Assembly: GCA_017647975.1 (NCBI GenBank)
Contig: JAGCJL010000008.1
Coordinates: forward strand, 1 to 33,876
Direction of reading: 5' to 3'
DNA length: 33,876 bases
Source: Bacteroidaceae bacterium
GTDB lineage: Bacteria > Bacteroidota > Bacteroidia > Bacteroidales > Bacteroidaceae
In this document: in pieces, positions 1 through 8,038 of the stretch
How positions within the stretch are numbered: the first letter of the stretch is position 1
Layout: the number at the start of each line of letters is the position of its first letter
Made by a program: the position numbers and the translations under genes
The notes under the pieces: model-generated
What the model was told of the DNA's origin: nothing
What the model saw: only the letters and a program-made list of their open reading frames with translations
Databases searched by the model: none

Positions 1-37
1 AAAAAAAACTAAAATGGGCGGTTTCTTGTTTTATGCA

Positions 38-2554
38 TTATTCCAACTCTATGACAGTGATTCCGGCACCACCGAACTGTATATGTTCGTCATGGAAATT
101 CTTTACAAAAGGTGTAGTGCTAAGATATTGACGTACAAGAGTTCTTAATATGCCGTTGCCTGTTCCGTGAAGCACACGCAGGCTGTGTACATTACATAGT
201 ACGGCATCGTCTATGAAATAACTCACAGCTTGTACTGCCTCTTCGCCACGCATGCCACGTATGTCAATATCGGACTTGAAATTCAGACGTTTGTTGTGTA
301 GTTGCTCCTGTGTCTCAGTGGTGAGGAATGATACCTTACGAACCTCCTCTTTTGGGGCATCGCAGGGTTGTAGTCTCTCTACTGAAATTGTGGATTTTAT
401 AGCACCAAAGCGGACTACAGCTCCGGCTTTGTTTATCGACATTACTTCGCCTACAGTTTGTTGTCCCATAAGGCGTACAAACATGCCGGCTTCTATCTTA
501 TGTATTTGTTTCTCAACGTGTTGGCGTGTGTTGGTGTCACTTTTTGTTTGCCCTGCTTTCTCTTTATTTCCATTCTTCTTACGCTCTTGGCGGGCGAGGA
601 TTTTTGCCATTTCGCGGTCGGTCTGCATTTGTTGTTTCTGGCGTGCAAGTTCTTCAAGCTGTTTGCCAAAATCGCTCAACTCCTGTCGTGCCTGTTTGGT
701 CTTTTCTTTTTCTGCTTTTGCCTCTACAATAGTACGTATTGTGTTCTCTATTTTTGCGTTCGCCTCACGGAGCAGACGCTCTGCCTCTTCGCGTGCATCT
801 TTCAGAATCTGTTTGCGGCTCTTCTTTAGCTCGTCACTCGATTCCTGTACCTTGCCTAAAATTTCGTCAAGTTCTTTCTCTTTTTGATGTACATTCTTTC
901 GCTTGTTTTCCCAATAACGCTTGTCACGTACAATGTCCTGCAGGTATTTGTCCGATTGTATGTAATCACTACCAACTATTTTTGAGGCATCGGCAATGAC
1001 CTCTTCGGGCAAGCCTATCTTACGTGCAATCTCAACGGCAAAAGAACTGCCGGGATTGCCAATTTGTAGCTGAAAAAGAGGGCGCATCTCGCTACGGTCG
1101 TAAAGCATTGCACCGTTGACAACACCGGGTGTCGCATCGGCAAAATGTTTCAGGTTCTGATAGTGTGTCGTTATTATACCGAAAGCTCCTTTCTCGTTGA
1201 AACGTTTTAATAAAGATTCTGCAATGGCCGCTCCAATGAGGGGTTCTGTTCCGCCACCGAACTCGTCAATAAGTATAAGTGAATTCTTGTCACAGTTTCT
1301 TAGGGTATGTTTCATGTTCAGCAGGTGGCTTGAATATGTACTCAAGTCATCTTCAATGCTTTGCTGGTCGCCAATGTCTATGAACAGGCTCTTGAATAAT
1401 CCGGCTCGGCTACGTTCATGAACCGGTATGAGCAAACCGCACTGCAACATGTATTGCAATAGACCGGCAGTCTTTAGACAAACTGATTTTCCACCGGCGT
1501 TGGGACCTGAAATAAGTAATATTCTGCGTTCACCATCAAGTTCTATGTCAAGGGGTGACATCTTTCGTCCGTGTTTGCGGAGTGACTTCTCTAAAAGCGG
1601 ATGATATGCTGCACCCCAGTCCATCATTGGACGGTTGTAAAGCACTGGTTTTAATGAGTTCGTGTTTATTGCAAGTTCGGACTTTGCACGAATGAAATCC
1701 ATTTCGCCAAGGAAATCGTATGCTTGCAACAAATCAGGTATAAATGGACGTAATTCTGCCGAGAATGTTGTGAGAATTAGGATTATCTCGCGTTTTTCTT
1801 CGGCCTCAAGTTCGCGTATGCGGTTGTTTGCCTCAACAACTTCGGCAGGTTCTATAAAAACGGTTTTTCCACTTGCCGACTCATCATGTACAATTCCGCC
1901 CATTTTGCGTTTCAATGCCGGAGCGACAGGTATTACCAAACGGCCGTCACGCATTGTGGGGGCCGCATCTTTCTCTACCAAACCATCGGCTTGTGCTTTG
2001 CGAAGAATATTGTTCAGAGTACGCGAAATACCGCTTGATGTTCGTACAAGTTCGCCACGGATACGTGCCAATGTGGGTGATGCACTATCTTTTACCGAAC
2101 CAAATTTGTCTATAATGGAATCAATGTTTCTTATAATTACCGGGAAGGCTTCAACTTCACCTGCAAGTTCTCGTAGTGTGGGGTAGAGTGATGTCTCTTC
2201 GTCGGCATTTCCCTCGCCTTGCTTGCGTAATATCGACAAAATACGGCCAATGGTATCAAGTGAACGGCGTAGTGAAAACAACTCGTCGGCACTCATATAC
2301 ATTCCTTCAATGCGAATACGTGATAAAGGTTCACGGACATCGAAATAGAAATCGCTCGGGAAAGAACCCTCTGTCTGCAATAGTCGTACAAATTCCACAA
2401 CCTCGTCAAGACGACGGTTAATTGTTTCATGGTCTGTCATGAACTGCATCTCATCGATACGCTCTTTACCTAAGCGGCAAAGGCATATCTCTTTTAGCAT
2501 TCGACGTATCGCATCGAACTCTATTCGTGTCTCAAAATTTACGGGATAAATCAT
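38..2554 (-). CDS. mutS2: Endonuclease MutS2
   Basis: MutS-family ATPase with a C-terminal Smr nuclease-like domain, 838 aa, a normal length for MutS2. Known roles of the family are suppression of homologous recombination and, in some bacteria, rescue of collided ribosomes. Seen in the sequence: a helical clamp/lever region over the first ~300 residues, Walker A GPNAGGKS at about 350-357, Walker B LILIDEFGGGTEP with D430/E431, a long charged coiled coil (~510-660) typical of MutS2, then the Smr domain (~760-838) with DIRGMRG and LHGTGNG. The mismatch-reading N-terminal domain of MutS is absent, as expected for MutS2. The gene stands alone on the minus strand and its stop is close to the left window edge. 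A TATCTTCG element (complement of 2575-2582) about 20 nt before the start may be its -7 box, but no -33 TTG is found at the usual distance. Confidence 0.97.
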   Translation of the reverse strand: MIYPVNFETRIEFDAIRRMLKEICLCRLGKERIDEMQFMTDHETINRRLDEVVEFVRLLQTEGSFPSDFYFDVREPLSRIRIEGMYMSADELFSLRRSLDTIGRILSILRKQGEGNADEETSLYPTLRELAGEVEAFPVIIRNIDSIIDKFGSVKDSASPTLARIRGELVRTSSGISRTLNNILRKAQADGLVEKDAAPTMRDGRLVIPVAPALKRKMGGIVHDESASGKTVFIEPAEVVEANNRIRELEAEEKREIILILTTFSAELRPFIPDLLQAYDFLGEMDFIRAKSELAINTNSLKPVLYNRPMMDWGAAYHPLLEKSLRKHGRKMSPLDIELDGERRILLISGPNAGGKSVCLKTAGLLQYMLQCGLLIPVHERSRAGLFKSLFIDIGDQQSIEDDLSTYSSHLLNMKHTLRNCDKNSLILIDEFGGGTEPLIGAAIAESLLKRFNEKGAFGIITTHYQNLKHFADATPGVVNGAMLYDRSEMRPLFQLQIGNPGSSFAVEIARKIGLPEEVIADASKIVGSDYIQSDKYLQDIVRDKRYWENKRKNVHQKEKELDEILGKVQESSDELKKSRKQILKDAREEAERLLREANAKIENTIRTIVEAKAEKEKTKQARQELSDFGKQLEELARQKQQMQTDREMAKILARQERKKNGNKEKAGQTKSDTNTRQHVEKQIHKIEAGMFVRLMGQQTVGEVMSINKAGAVVRFGAIKSTISVERLQPCDAPKEEVRKVSFLTTETQEQLHNKRLNFKSDIDIRGMRGEEAVQAVSYFIDDAVLCNVHSLRVLHGTGNGILRTLVRQYLSTTPFVKNFHDEHIQFGGAGITVIELE

Positions 2555-2657
2555 TGCTCTTTCTTTACGGAGTGCGAAGATACATCAAAAATCAATAATT
2601 TTTATTTTAAAGGCAAAGTTTTGCCATGGAAATAACGAATAATATATATATTATTTA

Positions 2658-2665
2658 TAAATTTG
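2658..2665 (+). promoter_or_regulatory. Bacteroidota -7 box (TAAATTTG) for the small secreted protein / C10 protease group
   Basis: TAAATTTG fits the Bacteroidota sigma-ABfr -7 consensus TAnnTTTG. It lies about 75 nt ahead of the GTG start at 2741. No TTG is present 20 nt upstream, so the -33 half is missing or weak. It is the only good candidate promoter before the directon that runs to ddl. Confidence 0.45.
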
Positions 2666-2740
2666 CAATAATTATGATAGAATGGCCTTTTGGGGCTGTG
2701 CTGTTTGACAAAACATAAAATAACTATAAATAACTTAACT

Positions 2741-3100
2741 GTGCGTTTTACCAAAAGTTTGAAAGCCATTGTCTTTTCGGCAGTGATGATTGCGGCGGGC
2801 TTTATGTCTGCCGATGCAGTAGCTTGTGGCGACAATAATGTCACAGCGGTGGAAAAAATCGTGCAAGTAAATCCCACAACAGTGGAGTTGCATTTGAGTG
2901 ACAACAACAAGTTGACACTTGATTTCTATGGTGAGACTGCAGTATATCCAACATTCATAAACGAGGGTAACCAAGGTACATTGAATGGTGATGTTGAAAT
3001 TGCAACAATTACATTGAAGGCTAAGAAAAATATCAAGTTCAACTTGAATGTCATTGATGGTGTAATCGTTGACAAACATTTGAATACAGTTAAATTCTAA
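2741..3100 (+). CDS. Small secreted protein of unknown function (possible protease inhibitor)
   Basis: 119 aa from the GTG at 2741. That start gives a good export signal: a basic n-region (RFTKSLK), a hydrophobic core (AIVFSAVMIAAGFM) and a cleavage region SADAVA. A longer reading from TTG at 2690 would put uncharged junk before the signal. The mature part (~90 aa) is rich in alternating hydrophobic and polar residues (VELHLSDNNKLTLDFYGETA; EIATITLKAKKNIKFNLNV), so it is probably all-beta. A Cys just after the signal (VACGDNN) makes a lipoprotein possible, though the lipobox is poor. I do not recognise a family. It sits 53 nt before a C10 peptidase gene on the same strand. In Bacteroides fragilis and streptococci, C10 proteases are often encoded beside small propeptide-like or barrel inhibitors, so an inhibitor role is a reasonable guess but only a guess. 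Confidence 0.7.
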   Translation: MRFTKSLKAIVFSAVMIAAGFMSADAVACGDNNVTAVEKIVQVNPTTVELHLSDNNKLTLDFYGETAVYPTFINEGNQGTLNGDVEIATITLKAKKNIKFNLNVIDGVIVDKHLNTVKF

Positions 3101-3108
3101 TGGATAAT

Positions 3109-3128
3109 GGGCGTACTCATGTACGCCC
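3109..3128 (+). terminator. GC-rich hairpin between the small secreted protein and the C10 protease genes
   Basis: GGGCGTAC-TCAT-GTACGCCC forms a perfect 8-bp stem with a 4-nt loop, nine bases after the upstream stop codon. It is followed by TAATCCTTTT, a weak U-tract. It could be a partial terminator or an mRNA-stabilising hairpin that separates expression of the two genes. Confidence 0.5.
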
Positions 3129-3153
3129 TAATCCTTTTAAACCATAAAAGAAA

Positions 3154-4443
3154 ATGTATATGAAAAAGCTCTTTTTGATAATACTTATCGCTTTTGTGTG
3201 TATGCACGGGTTTGCCCAAAATATTTCTGCAGACAGAGCCTCGGATATAGCTGGCCGTTTTGTGTCGCAGATGCCTATTATAACACGCAATGATATTACT
3301 CTTGAGCGTGTTTGGGATAGCAGTGTGCTTTCTGAAGCAAATGTTACAAGAGGTGTTGTCGATGAGGCACCAACGTTTTATACATTTTCTATCGGTAAAT
3401 GTGGTTTTGTGATAGTGGCTGGTGAAGAGGTGAAAAATCCTATAATCGGCTACTCTCTTGAAGGTTCTTTGTCCAAGGAAATTCCTACGGGTATGCTTGA
3501 TTATCTTGCGGGTGTAGATGCCCAGATACGTTCTAAGAGAGCGAACTCGGTGGTTACACGTGCAGCGGTAACAGATGAGACCAAGCTTGGTAAAGAGGTT
3601 GTAAATCTAAATACAGCAAAGTGGGGACAGCACGGTCCCTTTAACAAGTTGTGCTTTACCAATGATGGAAGACAAGCCCTGACAGGATGTGTCCCTACTG
3701 CTTTTGCCATAGTAATGAGGCATCATAAGTGGCCCGATTGCGGTGAAGGACGAATTGGATATTCTCCTGATGGAAAGACTGTTGAATATATCAATTTGGG
3801 ACATCTCTATGATTGGGATAAAATGCCTCTTGATTACAGCAAGGGCTATACCGAGGAACAGGCAGATGCGGTAGCTGTCGTTATGCGTGACTTGGGTCGT
3901 GCCTATGGAGTTACCTATGGAGTAGGTGCTACAGATGGTTATCCCAACGCCGAGAAAATGAGCAAATATTTCAAATATGTCGAGTTGGGAGGTACCGGCA
4001 TGACCAGCCGTAATCCGGAAACTGGTGGAACAGGAGAAGAAATGTGGGTACGTTTGATAAAGGAGAGTCTTGAAAATGGTTGTCCAATTCCTTATCAGGC
4101 TGATAATAGTGGTACTGTAAGTGATGCAAGGCATATATTTGTTCTTGATGGCTATACCGATAATGGCTATTATCATTTTAACTGGGGATGGAATGGAAAC
4201 TGTAACGGTTACTTTACATTGGATAACATGGATCCGACATCGGGTGACCAATATGCCGGTAGTAGAAATTTGGATCATAAAGCTATATTCAACCTTAGAC
4301 CGAAACGGGAAACAACAGCTATAAATGAGACTATAACTGATGAAAATATAAATAAAACTATTTATGATCTTGCTGGTCGTAAGGTGAACGAGATATCTCA
4401 TCCCGGTATTTATATCATAAATGGCAAAAAGGTTGTAAAGTAA
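3154..4443 (+). CDS. Secreted C10 family cysteine peptidase (streptopain-like) with C-terminal sorting tail
   Basis: Secreted cysteine protease of MEROPS family C10 (SpeB, interpain, Bfp). Seen: signal peptide in the first ~22 residues (ending GFAQ), a propeptide (~23-150), catalytic Cys179 in LTGCVPTAFAIVMRHHKWP, catalytic His327 in ARHIFVLDGY, and the family's YHFNWGWNGNCNGYF segment just after it. Most C10 enzymes have GHAF at the histidine; here it is RHIF, a small departure. The last ~45 residues (IYDLAGRKV...GIYIINGKKVVK) resemble a type A type IX secretion sorting tail, so the enzyme is likely moved across the outer membrane and held at the surface or released. Two start codons lie in phase (3154 and 3160); MKKLF from 3160 is equally plausible. 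The alpha/beta hydrolase gene follows after 3 nt. Confidence 0.9.
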   Translation: MYMKKLFLIILIAFVCMHGFAQNISADRASDIAGRFVSQMPIITRNDITLERVWDSSVLSEANVTRGVVDEAPTFYTFSIGKCGFVIVAGEEVKNPIIGYSLEGSLSKEIPTGMLDYLAGVDAQIRSKRANSVVTRAAVTDETKLGKEVVNLNTAKWGQHGPFNKLCFTNDGRQALTGCVPTAFAIVMRHHKWPDCGEGRIGYSPDGKTVEYINLGHLYDWDKMPLDYSKGYTEEQADAVAVVMRDLGRAYGVTYGVGATDGYPNAEKMSKYFKYVELGGTGMTSRNPETGGTGEEMWVRLIKESLENGCPIPYQADNSGTVSDARHIFVLDGYTDNGYYHFNWGWNGNCNGYFTLDNMDPTSGDQYAGSRNLDHKAIFNLRPKRETTAINETITDENINKTIYDLAGRKVNEISHPGIYIINGKKVVK

Positions 4444-4446
4444 TTG

Positions 4447-5205
4447 ATGGAATACATTTACAATAACTTAAAGGTAAACATTGACACCAAAGGTAATGGA
4501 GATCCTGTGCTTCTTTTGCACGGTTGGGGTTGCAGTCATGATGTTTTTAAGGGTATTCAGGACGTTTTGGCAACCGAATACACTACATATAACTTTGATT
4601 TTCCCGGATTTGGCAACTCTGACGAACCTGATACCGTTTGGGGAGTAGAGGAATATACCCGTATGGTGGAATGTTTTGCCAAAGATAACGGTATAAAGAA
4701 TCCTGCACTGATTGGTCACTCATTCGGCGGTCGTGTGAGCATACTCTTTTCTTCACGCAATGAAACAAGTCGTGTGGTGCTGGTTGATGCCGCAGGAATA
4801 AAACCCAAAAGATCTTTTGGATATTACCGTAAGGTTTATACATTTAAATTTTTAAAATGGCTCTGTAATACTTTCCTCCCAAAGAGTGTGGCACATAGTA
4901 TTATAGAGAAACGTAGAAAAGGTGCCGGTTCGAGCGATTACAATAATGCCTCGCCAATGATGCGTGCAATATTGTCGAAGGTGGTGAATGAGGATTTGAC
5001 CTCTTTGCTTCCTGAAATAAAAGCTCCGACGTTGCTTTTCTGGGGAAATATGGATACAGCAACTCCGCTTAGCGATGCAAAACTCATGGAAAAGCTTATA
5101 CCTAATGCAGGGCTTGTTGTGGCACACGGAACAGGGCATTTCTCTTTCCTTGAGAATTCGGGATTGTTTACTGCCGTAATAAAGAATTTCTTTAAAATAG
5201 GATAA
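4447..5205 (+). CDS. Alpha/beta hydrolase
   Basis: 252 aa, cytosolic, no signal peptide. The fold and triad are clear: oxyanion-hole motif LLLHGWGCSHDVF near the N-terminus, nucleophile Ser92 in IGHSFGGR, acid Asp203 in WGNMDTATPL and His231 in HGTGHFSFLEN. A helical cap domain (~125-185) with many basic residues lies between the strands. The ATG at 4447 is preferred over the TTG just before it. The substrate cannot be read from sequence. Its position, 3 nt after the C10 protease gene and 1 nt before the MurF-like gene, suggests co-translation with the ligase pair and a role linked to their product, for example editing or releasing an ester- or amide-linked intermediate (inference). Confidence 0.9.
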   Translation: MEYIYNNLKVNIDTKGNGDPVLLLHGWGCSHDVFKGIQDVLATEYTTYNFDFPGFGNSDEPDTVWGVEEYTRMVECFAKDNGIKNPALIGHSFGGRVSILFSSRNETSRVVLVDAAGIKPKRSFGYYRKVYTFKFLKWLCNTFLPKSVAHSIIEKRRKGAGSSDYNNASPMMRAILSKVVNEDLTSLLPEIKAPTLLFWGNMDTATPLSDAKLMEKLIPNAGLVVAHGTGHFSFLENSGLFTAVIKNFFKIG

Positions 5206-5206
5206 G

Positions 5207-6757
5207 ATGGATCATTTCGCAATAAAATATGCAATAACTGCGGTATTGTTCTTTTTGATGATTGCCAAGTACGATATTCACATGTTTCAGTTGAGTTCGT
5301 ACCGTTACAGCCGTTATTTCCGTTGGCTTGTTCCCGGTAATATTGTTTCTGTAAAGAGAATAATGGCATTGGCAATGCTTGTAGCGGCTTTTGTACCCGG
5401 ATATTTTGGAAGTGGCTTTGCTGTTGGTGTTACTGCGGCCGGGTGGTTCTATTGTTTCGGAGAGAAGTTCAAGACTCCGCTTGCCTATACAATGCGAGTA
5501 AAAAGACTTTTTGTGACAAATATATTATTATTTGTTGCGGTTGAAGTTATTGCTTTGTTTTTTGCCGGTGAATGGGCTGATGTTATCATTGGAGCATCTC
5601 TGCTTCTTTCAAATTTCTTCATGTTGCTTGCGAACATGGTGAACACTCCAATAGAGAAGGCTATAAATCGTTATTACTATAATGATGCAAAACGTATTAT
5701 TGAGAGTAATAAAAATCTTATAATAATAGGTGTAACAGGTAGCTTTGGTAAAACAAGTACAAAAAACTATCTTGCAAACATTCTTGCCGAGAAGTATAAT
5801 GTACTTGTGACACCGGGAAATTTTAATACTCTGCTTGGTGTTATTCGTACTATACGTGAGCAATTGCGTCCATATCATCAGGTCTTTATTGTTGAGATGG
5901 GAGCAAAACAGAAAAACGATATTAAAGAGATTTGCGATCTTGTACATCCCTCTATAGGTATCGTTACAGCGGTGGGCGAAATGCATCCTGAGACATTTAA
6001 GAGTGTAGAAAATATTCAAGATACAAAATTTGAACTTATAAACTCATTACCGGCAAACGGCTTGGGAGTTGTAAATTATGATTCAGAATATATCAAGGAG
6101 TACAAAGGTATTGTTTCGCCTTGTAAATTGATAAAATATTCTACAAAGTGTGATGGTGATTACAACGCCAAGGATATACAATATGGTGCAGGCGGAGTCT
6201 CTTTCACTCTTGATAATGGCGAGAAGTATAACAGCCGTCTTTTGGGTGTCGGGAATTTGTTGAATATCCTTGCTTCGGTGGCTGTTGCCGATTATTTAGG
6301 CATTCCTGTGAATAAACAGAAAAATGCGATATCACGTCTGCAACCTGTTGAACATAGATTGTCAATGAAAGTTGCCAATGGAATAACTGTTCTTGATGAT
6401 GCCTATAACTCAAATCCACAGGGTGCAAAAATGGCTCTTGAGGTGTTGAAGAATTTTGTAGTTGCTGATGAGAACAAACGTATAATCATTACACCTGGTT
6501 TTGTGGAGATGGGTACACGTCAGGCTTCGGCAAATAGAGAACTTGGTCGAGGTATTGCCGGTAGCTGTGACTATGCAATTGTGGTGAACGCAACAAATCG
6601 CGAGGCTATAAAAAAAGGTATAGAAGAGGGAGGAATGAGTAATGAAATTGTTTTTTATGCCGACTCGCTTTCACAGGCTCATTTACACCTTTCACAGATA
6701 TTACGTGCAGGAGATGTCGTTCTGTATGAGAATGATCTTCCCGATAATTTTAAATAA
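5207..6757 (+). CDS. Membrane-anchored MurF-like Mur ligase
   Basis: 516 aa. ATP-dependent amino-acid/peptide ligase of the Mur family. Motifs: P-loop GVTGSFGKTS (Lys182), EMGAKQKNDIKEI, TAVGEMHPETF, Lys274 in QDTKFEL at the position of the carbamylated lysine, LGVGNLLN, and DDAYNSNP at 397-404, the hallmark of MurF (joins D-Ala-D-Ala to UDP-MurNAc-tripeptide). The C-terminal domain carries PGFVEMGTRQASANRELG, matching MurF's GxxxELG region with changes. The odd part is the first ~150 residues: instead of the soluble MurF domain that holds UDP-MurNAc-peptide there are four or five hydrophobic spans (about 5-22, 50-67, 68-84, 100-118, 122-145). The ligase core should therefore sit on the cytosolic membrane face. 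It overlaps in function with the ddl-like gene 29 nt downstream. It is probably not the cell's housekeeping MurF; MurT/CapB-like roles are alternatives. Confidence 0.85.
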   Translation: MDHFAIKYAITAVLFFLMIAKYDIHMFQLSSYRYSRYFRWLVPGNIVSVKRIMALAMLVAAFVPGYFGSGFAVGVTAAGWFYCFGEKFKTPLAYTMRVKRLFVTNILLFVAVEVIALFFAGEWADVIIGASLLLSNFFMLLANMVNTPIEKAINRYYYNDAKRIIESNKNLIIIGVTGSFGKTSTKNYLANILAEKYNVLVTPGNFNTLLGVIRTIREQLRPYHQVFIVEMGAKQKNDIKEICDLVHPSIGIVTAVGEMHPETFKSVENIQDTKFELINSLPANGLGVVNYDSEYIKEYKGIVSPCKLIKYSTKCDGDYNAKDIQYGAGGVSFTLDNGEKYNSRLLGVGNLLNILASVAVADYLGIPVNKQKNAISRLQPVEHRLSMKVANGITVLDDAYNSNPQGAKMALEVLKNFVVADENKRIIITPGFVEMGTRQASANRELGRGIAGSCDYAIVVNATNREAIKKGIEEGGMSNEIVFYADSLSQAHLHLSQILRAGDVVLYENDLPDNFK

Positions 6758-6786
6758 GATAACAATAATAAACAATATATATTACA

Positions 6787-7995
6787 ATGAAAATCAATGT
6801 AGGAGTTGTTTTTGGCGGTCGTTCCGTCGAGAATGAGATTTCAGTAATCACCGCTAATCAGGCTATGGCGGCAATGGACAGGGAGAAATATGATATAACC
6901 CCCATATATATAACAAAGGATGGCAAGTGGTACACCGGCGAAGCGTTGCTCAATGTAGCCAACTATCGCGATGGAAAGAAGTTGCTGACTATGTGTGAGG
7001 AGGTTTATATGAAACCTATATATGGCGATACAAATCTCTATCGTACAAGCAAGAATTTCTTCCAAAAAAAGGTCGTAAAGAGACTTGATGTGATTATGCC
7101 TGCTTTGCATGGTACCAACTGTGAGGATGGTACATTCCAGGGTGTTATGGAATTCTCAGGTATTCCATATACAGGCTGTAATACTTTGGCGTCGGCTAAT
7201 GGTATGGATAAAATTACCATGAAGATGATTCTTAAGGAGTGTGGAATTCCTGTTATTGACTATTGTTGGTTCAGTGATAAGGAGTGGGCCGACAAACAAG
7301 ATGATACCGTTGCTGTTATTGAAAAGAAACTTGGTTATCCAGTTATTGTAAAACCTGCTAACAGTGGTTCAAGTGTGGGAATACGTGCCGCACATAATCG
7401 CGAAGAACTTTTGGATGCTATTGATTATGCAATATCATTTACAAGTCGTGTTATTATAGAGAAGTATGTACAGAAACTGAAGGAGGTGAATTGTGCTGTT
7501 TTGGGTAATTATTATGAGTGTACAGCATCGGTTTGTGAGGTCCCTGTGCGTAGTGGTGAGATTCTTTCTTATCAGGACAAGTATATGAATGGTGGTGGTA
7601 AACAGTCTCAGGGTATGCAATCGACAGTTCGTGAAATACCTGCCAATCTTCCAAAGGAGAGCACTGATTTTATACAGAAGGCAGCTTGTGATACATTCCG
7701 TGCGTTGTCATGTGATGGTGTTGCCCGTATTGATTTTATTATTGATGAATCTACAGGTGATATCTTTGTCAATGAAATCAATACAATTCCCGGTTCTTTG
7801 TCTTTCTATCTTTGGGAGTATAGCGGTATAAACTTTTCGGAACTTATAGACAAACTGATTGAAATAGCCTTCCGTCGTAAGCAGGATGCTGGTTTCAAGG
7901 CTGTAAATTACGGTGAGAATATTTTTGCAGCAAAGATGAGCGGAGGTTCTAAGACCGGTGGTAAGTTCGGCCCGAAGAGCGGTGCGAAGTTTTAA
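6787..7995 (+). CDS. ddl: D-alanine--D-alanine ligase family protein (ATP-grasp)
   Basis: 402 aa. Ddl-type ATP-grasp ligase, which joins two D-alanines (or D-Ala with another D-acid) using ATP. Seen: N-terminal VVFGGRSVENEISVITA, His108 in LHGTNCEDGTFQG, PVIVKPANSGSSVGI, the omega-loop region SYQDKYMNGGG with the Lys-Tyr pair kept, and the metal-binding end DFIIDES...FVNEINTIPGSLSFY. Departures from housekeeping Ddl: Cys112 replaces the Gly of the usual HGxxGEDG motif, and the last ~20 residues (SGGSKTGGKFGPKSGAK) are a Gly/Lys/Ser-rich basic tail beyond the fold. The Lys-Tyr pair favours D-Ala as second substrate rather than D-lactate, but this is inference. Co-directional with the MurF-like gene; ends at a strong terminator. 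It could be the only Ddl of the cell or a specialised paralogue. Confidence 0.88.
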   Translation: MKINVGVVFGGRSVENEISVITANQAMAAMDREKYDITPIYITKDGKWYTGEALLNVANYRDGKKLLTMCEEVYMKPIYGDTNLYRTSKNFFQKKVVKRLDVIMPALHGTNCEDGTFQGVMEFSGIPYTGCNTLASANGMDKITMKMILKECGIPVIDYCWFSDKEWADKQDDTVAVIEKKLGYPVIVKPANSGSSVGIRAAHNREELLDAIDYAISFTSRVIIEKYVQKLKEVNCAVLGNYYECTASVCEVPVRSGEILSYQDKYMNGGGKQSQGMQSTVREIPANLPKESTDFIQKAACDTFRALSCDGVARIDFIIDESTGDIFVNEINTIPGSLSFYLWEYSGINFSELIDKLIEIAFRRKQDAGFKAVNYGENIFAAKMSGGSKTGGKFGPKSGAKF

Positions 7996-8000
7996 AATAA

Positions 8001-8036
8001 AATTAAAGCCAAATGCTTTCGCATTTGGCTTTAATT
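8001..8036. terminator. Bidirectional terminator between ddl and uvrB
   Basis: Perfect 16-bp inverted repeat (AATTAAAGCCAAATGC and its complement) around a TTTC loop, in the 43-nt gap between two convergent genes. T-rich ends on both strands make it usable from either side. Confidence 0.9.
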
Positions 8037-8038
8037 TA

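Noticed and set aside
1-37. Possible mutS2 terminator at the left edge (TAAAA...TTTTA plus T-run on the minus strand)
   Set aside because: Five A-T pairs with a long loop, and cut off by the window edge.
252-887. Long plus-strand open frames opposite mutS2
   Set aside because: They run antisense to a clear MutS2 gene, have Ser/Cys/Phe-rich composition and no recognisable domains; they mirror the codon pattern of the opposite strand.
2690-2740. Extension of the small secreted protein to a TTG start at 2690
   Set aside because: It would place 17 uncharacteristic residues before a complete signal peptide; the GTG at 2741 gives a normal export signal.
4447-7995. Interpretation of the cassette as a vancomycin-resistance (van) cluster
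   Set aside because: No VanH dehydrogenase, VanX/VanY peptidase or VanR/S pair is present, and the Ddl omega loop keeps the Lys-Tyr pair expected for D-Ala.
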